This document shows, in pieces, positions 52,201 through 61,200 of a stretch of DNA of 64,000 bases. The translations under genes and the position numbers were made by a program. Within the stretch, counting starts at the first letter, position 1. Every line of letters begins with the position of its first letter. Source of the stretch: Ctena decussata (taxonomy: Eukaryota; Mollusca; Bivalvia; Lucinida; Lucinidae); contig OZ022501.1 in assembly GCA_963989385.1 (NCBI GenBank), positions 24,808,602 to 24,872,601 of the forward strand. Reading direction: 5' to 3'. The notes below the pieces were generated by a model. The model ran no database searches. It was not told where the DNA came from and saw only the letters and a program-made list of their open reading frames with translations.

Positions 52201-55200
52201 CACACATTTTTTCTGCCAACTCCTCATATACTCTTATGTACTTTGATTTATATAGGCCATCTTGATCTTTCAAGTCTGTTTCTTCAACTCTCCATGGGTA
52301 GTAAAGAAGTAATTTTGAATGATAGAACTGTTCTTCTTGTTTATGTTGTGAAAACTGATGTGTTCGAATTATCGCAGGCCTGGTCCTTTTTGTCAGTTTT
52401 GTTCCACTGCTGCACAATCTTATCGTTTTTGGAAGGTTGTTTCCTTCATCCAAATATTCTTGATCTTCACTGGCATCAGAGTCAACTAATTCTTCTATCT
52501 CATCATGCTTCTTGCTGCGACTGTATGTGTAATATGCAGCAAAGTCTGCCAGACAAGTATCATCCAAAGATGATGGTCTCTCAAGATATTTATCAATAAC
52601 TCCACTCAAGTACAAATCTTCATCATCATCATCAAGTCCTTGAATAACTTTCAGTGGTTTGAACAGCTTTGTTCTGTTGTCTGGAAGATCAGTTGGAACA
52701 AACAAAACTTGTCTGGATCCTTTGATCAATGGCAGAGACAACAACCTGTATACAGCCTCCTGGGCGCTAACCTCTCTGTGTGATAGAAATTTCTTAGCTA
52801 CTGTTTCCATCATTCGTTTTGGGCCCTGTGGCTCACAACTCTTACTAACAGACTTAAGTACATCACCTAGTGTTTTTTCAGGTTTACTTATGTATGAAGA
52901 GACATACATGACACAGGCATGCACATTATCCACGAACTGAATGTCCATATTTGCCTGCCATGCCTGCAATAAAACAGGGTTATAATTGTTAATGAAACCT
53001 TCATTTGGCTTTCTTCTAACTATCAATGATGGTCTACCTTGCTTAGTTTTTATCCACTGCAAAGCATTTTTATACAGAATATCTGGCAACTGAAGGTCTT
53101 TGAGCATGTCAGAGAGTGAGAGATTTGTTTCTGGTTGAACTGTTACAAGTCTATTTTGTACAGCTGTCAGAATATCACAATACAATGTCTTGGTTGAATC
53201 AGGGACAGGGGTTTCAGGTGGGGAAAAAACAGCTGTTTCATCTATTGGAGGGTGTGGGAATGCGAATCTACAAGTTTTCCCTTGTTTTCTGCAAGCTGGT
53301 GAGTGCGAATGTTTTTGTAATGTCAGCACTAATTCTGCAAGCTCTATGTCATCACCTGGGACAGAACAAGAAACATATCTATCCACAAACTGTTTTACTT
53401 CCTCTGAACTGCTATCATCTATCTGAGGTGCATCTTTTATCCATAGTAACATGTGAGCATGTGGGGAACCTCGCTGCTGAAATTCAACCCTGTACTTATA
53501 GTCTTGGATGTCTCCCACTATGTGTGAATGCCCTAGAATCAGAGTTTTCATGAACATCTGTAACCGATAATCAAACTGACGAGCAGCTGTCACTGGGTTT
53601 GATCTCAGCCACATACATTTCTGTTCCCATGTCAGTGCACCAACTTCTTCCTCTGATAATATTTGTCCATATTGTGCTGCTATTATCTGAACTGTCTCTG
53701 TCCATTTAAGGTCAGCTGCAGATAGGGTCAAAAACCATGTACAATTACCTAACTGTCTAATCATGCCTAGCAGGTCATACAGAAGCTTATTGAAGTATGC
53801 TGGTGAACCCCTAACCTTCTGAAGAAAATGATAGTTTAAATCATTTCTTATTAGCTTCCTAATTTCTTCAGCATTTTTTATCTGTCCAGCAGTAATGTTG
53901 TCCTGCTGGCATTTGCTTTTACACTTTCTAAGAGATATACTCAGACAATCAGCCACATCTTTAGCTTCACACCTATACTGTGCATAAAAAAGGTATTCAG
54001 TAGACCTAGCAAATCTTCCATCAACATTTAGAATTCTTGCATTGAAATATTTCTTCATGGATAATTTTTGAACTCTTTGGCAATCAAATCCAAAACTACC
54101 CGAGGGAAATAAAGTGGGAAAGGCAAGTTCTTCATTATGTTTGTCTGAATATATACCAACTGGTTTTTTCCCTTCACCAGGAGCTATGCTCAATAAGAAC
54201 TCTTTGTCTGAACTCATATCTTTAGGTTGCAGGCAGCTATCAAAAGGCAATCCTGTAAGGTGGCTCTTTTCATCAGTTTCATTTTCACTCTGAATATCAT
54301 TTTCATCCCCACTGTCTTCACTACAGGCATCCACATTTTTATTTTCACTGTCATGTTCTCTGTTTTCAATCAAATGAAATGACTGATCACTCTGTGGATC
54401 ACATGATGTCATGTTTTCCCACAGAGTTGGGTTATCTCCCATAGAATCTTCATTCCAGTGCTCATTTACTACAACATCAGAGTAGTGTGGATTCTTTTCA
54501 ATGTACTTCAGATGGTGCAGAGCCTGAAGCACTTTCCAAGGGCGTATAGCTTGTTTGATAACATGTCCTCTGTAGCATAATTTACGCTTCAGTTTAACAG
54601 TTATGACTGAGGATGACGAAGGTAAACGTGTTAGTATGGTGCAGGTTTCCTCTGGATTAACAGGGACATTAATAACACAACCATGAATTGCTCTCTGCTT
54701 TCCTCTAGGCAGTGCTAGGACCTTCATAAATGGAATACGCTTGCTAACAAGTGAGGTTTCTAATGTTGACAGATCTCTCAATACTTCTGGCATTTCATCC
54801 AATTCTAATTTGTTTGCAACTGCCTGTGCTGGAAGAAAACCTCTTTTTAAATTCCAGTTGCAAGTTTTGCAGATGTACTCATTGCTATCAATGCTTAAAT
54901 ATCCAGTTATGGCGTGTTTTAGCAAAGAACAATCACAATTAGAAATACTGGAATGATTATACAATAAAACATAGTCTCTATACATAAGCCTGTGACAACA
55001 GGTGCAAATGTAAACTGGACCACATTTCACTAAACTTCGGAAAGTCTGAATGGCAGCCCGTGTTGTGGCAATAGCTGAAAATCTTTCCTGTTTCTTTCTA
55101 TAACTGTCTTCTTTGCTATGCTGTTGTTTCTGTATGTCATCTATTCTTGACCTAGCTTTTCTAACGTTATGTCTTTTCTGAATTCTTAAACAATTTCTAT

Positions 55201-58200
55201 CTTTTTCATCACCCTGACCACTGAACTGATTTCCTTACCCTGTCCTCTAGTCTTATTCTTTCTCTCTGCAGATTGTCCATTTTTGACCTGAGTTTCTTTT
55301 TCCTGACCTTGTCTTGTGAAGTTACAACTTTTCTTTGTACATCATCCATTTTGACCTAGCTTTCTTTTTTCTTGTCCTGTCTTGCAAATTCACAACTGCT
55401 TTCTGTCCATCATCCATTTCTGACCTAAATTTCGTTTTTTCCACCCTTTCTCTCAGATTTAAAACTGCTCTCTGTATATCATCCAGTTTTAATCTAGCTT
55501 TCTTCTTGCTCAATCTGTCTTGCAAATGTATAACCTCTCGACGTGTATCATCTATTTTTGACCTGGCTTTCTGCTTTTTTATTCTGGTTTGAATTCTTGT
55601 GTAATCTCTATTTTCATTATGCATTTCATTCCATTTATCTTTTTTTCATTTTCTGTCTTTAATTTTCTCATTTTCCTTCTTTGCCATATCCATTTCAGCT
55701 CTATGTTTTCTGGTATTCTGTGATGATATTTTTCTCTGTTTCTGTCTCTCTTCTTTATCCATTTTCAAACAAGTGTTCATTTTTCTTTTCCTATCTTTAG
55801 CTAGCTTCAAATTTTTAGCATCTTCACTCAAAGACTCTCTCCACTTTTGGACTCTTATTCTACTTATTTTCCTTAAATTGTCCTTCTTATTCATTTTTTT
55901 CATATCATTAATATGTTCTTTTTCACAAACTTCAGCTTTCTTTTCTTTCAAACTCAACATATTTTTCCTGTTTTTCCAAAATACACTATTCATAACATCC
56001 CCATTTGATGATGTCACCGTTTTCTGTTGGTGCAAGTCTTTGTTCCTTGTTGCATTCCTCCATCTTGTTTGCCTCTGAATTTCTTCAAAGATAAAACTTT
56101 CATCTGAATCTATCATTAATTTTGTTTTCTTCTGATACAATAACCCGAACTGTGCAACTGCACTAGAAGTGCGTTTTAATCCTTTAATTTTCTTATCTGT
56201 ACTCATTTCCTTAATTTTTCCTTCCAAACCTGTCATTGTCGAATTTCTAGAGCCAAGTGTTTTGTGTTCATCACCTTCTGAAAGACATTTCTCTGTCCTT
56301 ACAGTTTTTCCTGTCAATTTTATGTCTATTACATTAGTTGTAGAACTACCAGCAATCAGTTCAAATGGATCACTTTCCTGTTTTCTTTCCTGATTCAATC
56401 TTCCTAAAGAATTTCTCTTCATCAGATTTTCAACACTAGTCACTTTATTTCCATTGTGGTCTGTACTTTTTTCTTTCTCATTTGTGCTTCCTAAAAAAAC
56501 ATTGCATATCACATTTTCAACCATGGTCAATTTACTTCCATCACTTTCTGGATTTTTCCCTTTCTCATTTGCTCTAATAATATCATTTGTCTGATTTTCA
56601 ACACAAGCTAATTTATTTTCACCACTTTTTGAACTTTTTCTCTTCTCATTTTCTCTTTTTCCACGATCTGTCTCTGTCAGATTTATAATACTAGGCAGTC
56701 TACTATTATCAGTTTCTGAGTTTTTTCCTTCCTCATTTTCTCGTCCTTTATAATCTGTCTCTTTCAGATTTTCAATATTGGCCAGTTTATATTCATCACT
56801 TCCTGAACCTTTCCCTTTCTGATTAGTTTTTCCTATAAAATCTGTCTCTGTCTGATTTTTAACACTGGCTAATTTGATTTCATCACTGTCTGAACTTTTG
56901 CCTTTCTTATTTTCTTTTCCTACACGATCTGATTCTGTCAGATAACCAACATTGGCCCATATAGTTTCTTCACTTTGAAAACTTTTTCCTTGCTCAAAAC
57001 TTTTTCCTACAGAATCTGTCTCTGTTTGATTTTCAACACTAGCTGGTTTACTGTTATCTTTTTCTAAACTTTGTCCTTTCTCATTATTTTTTTCTACCCA
57101 ATCTGTCTCTGTTTGATTTTCAACACTGGATAATTTACTTTCATCAACTTTAACTTCCACTTCTCTTTGGTACCTACTCTTCTCTCTTCTCTCACGTTTT
57201 ATTTGTTCTACTGACTGTGACTTCTTTCTCTTAGGCATTTTATGTGAATCCTTAGTTCAGAAATAAGTATGGTGTAAACCTACAAAAGAAACTTCACTCA
57301 AAACAAGAGCCATAAAATCAGAAAACCTGTCCTACCTTACGTGCATCAAGTAAAGCTGCAGGTAAGTTTGTGCATTTCAGAAGTCTAATAAATCACTGTT
57401 TGCTCTATGACTTTCTAGTATCAGAGACTGTTTAATAAGCATTCAGACATGACTTTGATTATACTGTCTAAATGCACAAACTGATCAGTCTTTGCAAGCT
57501 GCACATATCATAAGACAGCTTTCTCATGATGTGGCTCAGTTTTATCAAGATGCTTGTTTTTCAAGTCAGTTATCTTTCAAAACTGACTGGTTTATTTTCA
57601 TCAATTTTAGAATGTCTTCTTGGACTATCTTGATGCAAACACTCAACAGTTCTCAAAAGAAGCCCCGCTAATTCGTGATGATGTGGGTCAGTTTTAAGGA
57701 CCGGCTGGTTTATTTCCATCAATTTCAGAAGAATGTATTTCAAATTTTTTTCTTGTCTTTGTCAGTTCTTCTATCTCTCAGGTTTCTTTTGATCTTCAGT
57801 ACATTCAGTACAGGTATAAATCTAAAAAGAAAAAATTAAGTTTGCATCCAAAAAAAATTACAGCTTCTTTCTTACTTCTGGACCTATATACACACAGCAT
57901 GAGCTTCTACCTTGAACAGGGCTGAAAATATTTTATGAAAAATTACAGTACTGAATTAATGGGAAGAAAGAAAAGTGAATACATAACAAGAGCACCCCAA
58001 GCTGGGCAATATATGCCAGTTTCTAAGTAAGTTTGGGCCCAGTCAGTACTTTGTGCAGATCTGTATCCCTGACAATCAGCCACAAACAGGTACTAATCTG
58101 TGCACATAAACAGTCTGTAAATACTAACTCCAAAATTAAGTAAGGGGAAGCAACCATTCCCATACTCAACACACAAAATCAAGCTAGTGCAAATTGCTAT

Positions 58201-61200
58201 AGAGTGTCATCAAGATATCCCAAACAGCTACCTAGTAATGGCACCCGCAAAAATAGTCTAAGAAATAATAAAAGGGACATAACTCTGAAAGTAAGTAATG
58301 GGAAGGAACCATTCTTATATGACTCACAATTTCATCCTCATCAACACTGCTATTAAGTTTATCAAGATATTCCAAATGACAGGGTTAGTTTAAACGATAT
58401 TTTATTAACTATAAATTACATACATATACTACAATACAATTTCAAAAGTATCAGGATTTGACAGTAAGCAAGATGCTTATTTATAAAGTCATTTCCAGGG
58501 TTCTCACAAGAATAGCCTGAAAAAAGTAATCAAAGGGATGTAACTCCAAAAATAAGCAAGGGGAAGCAATTATTCTTTTATTAGACATACCGTTTCAATC
58601 TAATACACATTGCTATAAATTTTTGTCAAGATATTCTATACAGTTACCTAGTAACAACTAGAACAAGGATAGCTGCAGAAATTGATCAAAGGGATGTAAC
58701 TCCAAAAATAAGAAAGGGGGAGCAATTATTCTTGTATAAGACACATCGCCTCAACCTAATACACATCGCTATATATTTTCATCAAGATATTCTATACAGT
58801 TGTCTACATATGGCTTGCAGAAGAACAGCCTTATAAAAAAATACAGTACTGAATGCAGTGAGAAAAAGAAGTGAACAAATACTGGGAAGAACAAATAAGG
58901 GAAGACCTGTTCTCTATTCCAAGATACAACTTTTCGTTGTCAACCTATATACCAAATATAAACTATCTATCTTACTCCATTGCAGATATCTTTTGAGAAA
59001 TAATGTCGAGAGAAAGAAAAGTGAACAAATACAAGGAAGAACAAACAGGAGAGAGCCCATTCTCAATCTCACAATATAACAAGACATTGTCAACTCATAT
59101 ACCAAATATGAACCTTCTACCTTGAACAGTTGCTGAGAAATCTTTTACGAAAAATAACACTACAGAATGCATAGAGAGAAAGAAGAGTGAACAAATACAG
59201 GGAAGATCAAACAGGAGTAGGTTGGTTATGTATCCCACGCTACAACTTGTCCTCTAGAGCGTACACAAGGTTTTTCTATGATTTGACCTAGTGACCTAGT
59301 TCTTGACCCGACATGACCCAGTTTCAAACTTGTCCTACATATTATGAGGATAAACATTCTGACAAAGTTTCATGAACTTTGGATCAAAACTGTGCCTTCT
59401 AGAGCGTACACAAGGATTTTCTAAGATTTGACCTAGTGACCTAGTTTTTGATCAGACATGACCCAGTTTCGAAGTTGGCCTAGAGTTTATAGAGATAAAC
59501 ATTCTGACAATGTTTCATAAAGATTGGATCAAAACTGTGTCCTCTAGAGCATACACAAGGTTTTTTCTATGATTTGACCTAGTGACCTAGTTTTTGACCC
59601 GACATGACCTACTTTCAAACTTATCCTAGATTTTATAAGGATAAACTTTCTGATTAAGTTTCATGAACTTTGGATCAAAACTGTGCCTTCTAGAGTGTAC
59701 ACAAGGTTTTTCTAAGATTTGACCTAGTGACCTAGTTTTTGACCCGACATGACCCAGTTTCAAACTTGGCCTAGAGTTTGTGGAGATAAATATTCTGACA
59801 AAGTTTCATAAAGCTTGGATCAAAACTGTGTCCTCTAGAGCGTACACAAGGTTTTTCTATGATTTGACCTAGTGACCTAGTTTTTGACCCGACATGACCC
59901 AGTTTCGAACTTGTCCTAGATACTATGAGGATAAACATTCTGACAAAGTTTCATGAACTTTGGATCAAAACTGTGCCCTCTAGAGCGTACACAAGGTTTT
60001 TCTAAGATTTGACCTAGTGACCTAGTTTTTGACCCGACATGACCCAGTTTCGAACTTGGCCTAGATTTTATAGAGATAAACATTCTGACAAAGTTTCATA
60101 AAGATTGGATCAAAACTGTCCTCTAGAGCGTACACAAGGTTTTTCTATGATTTGACCTAGTGACCTAGTTTTAGACCCAAGGTGACCCTGTTTCGAACTT
60201 GTCCTAGATACTATGAGGATAAACATTCTGACAAAGTTTCATGAACTTTGGATGAAAACTGTGCCCTCTAGAGCGTACACAAGGTTTTTCTAAGATTTGA
60301 CCTAGTGACCTAGTTTTTGACCCGACATGACCCAATTTCGAACTTGGCCTAGATTTTATAAAGATTAACATTCTGACAAAGTTTCATAAAGATTGGATCG
60401 AAACTGTGCCCGCTAGAGTGTACACAAGCAAAAGTTGACGGACGTCCGTCCGGACGGACGTCCGTCCGGACGTCCACACGTACGACGGACGACGGACATC
60501 ACGGTATCCTAAAAGCTCACCCTGAGCACTTCGTGCTCAGGCGAGCTAAAAAGTGAACAAATACAAGGAAGAACAAACAGGAGAGAGCTAATTCTGGATC
60601 CCACGATTAGGGATGCGCAATAATATCGATATATCGGTATATCGCAATACGTTCAGAAAAAAATACGTATTGCGATACGGTCCGCCCGTATCGATACGCT
60701 GACGATATTTTAGCTCCTACATGATATAAAAGCCATAACGTATTTTATTGTTATATAAACATTTTTCTTATTCCTTAAAACGTTACTGAAAAGATCGTTT
60801 ACAAAATCAAAATCATAATTTATATTTCACGCCTAACGCTTCTGACCTAATGGCGGCGCTTTGATCAACCGGTTTAAACCAGTCACTGGAAAAAATATAT
60901 ATCGCTTGACTGCACGGCATGAAAAGATTAATAAAAATTGATTGGCTTAAAGACTTTGATAATTGCACAATCAGCGGTAATAAGCCTTAATTGAGTAGTT
61001 TAAGAACTCACATGGACAACGAGGTTTAGTGTGATTGGCTTCGCAAGATAAAGTAACTATCGGAAAAACAAAGATCACCCTGCGCATGATCTCTGTCTGG
61101 CCAGAGAGTTCCTTGTTCGCATATTATGAATCCTGGGGACTCTAGTAAAAATTGATGACGCTGTTTGCCCAGCACAGTTGCGCAGGTTTGATGTATATTC

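Noticed and set aside
57239..57975. Defined 5' terminus of the Helentron
   Set aside because: I looked for TC or T-T borders, sub-terminal inverted repeats and a terminal hairpin on both sides (49300-49745 and 57240-58000) and found no pair that match; the boundaries stay open.
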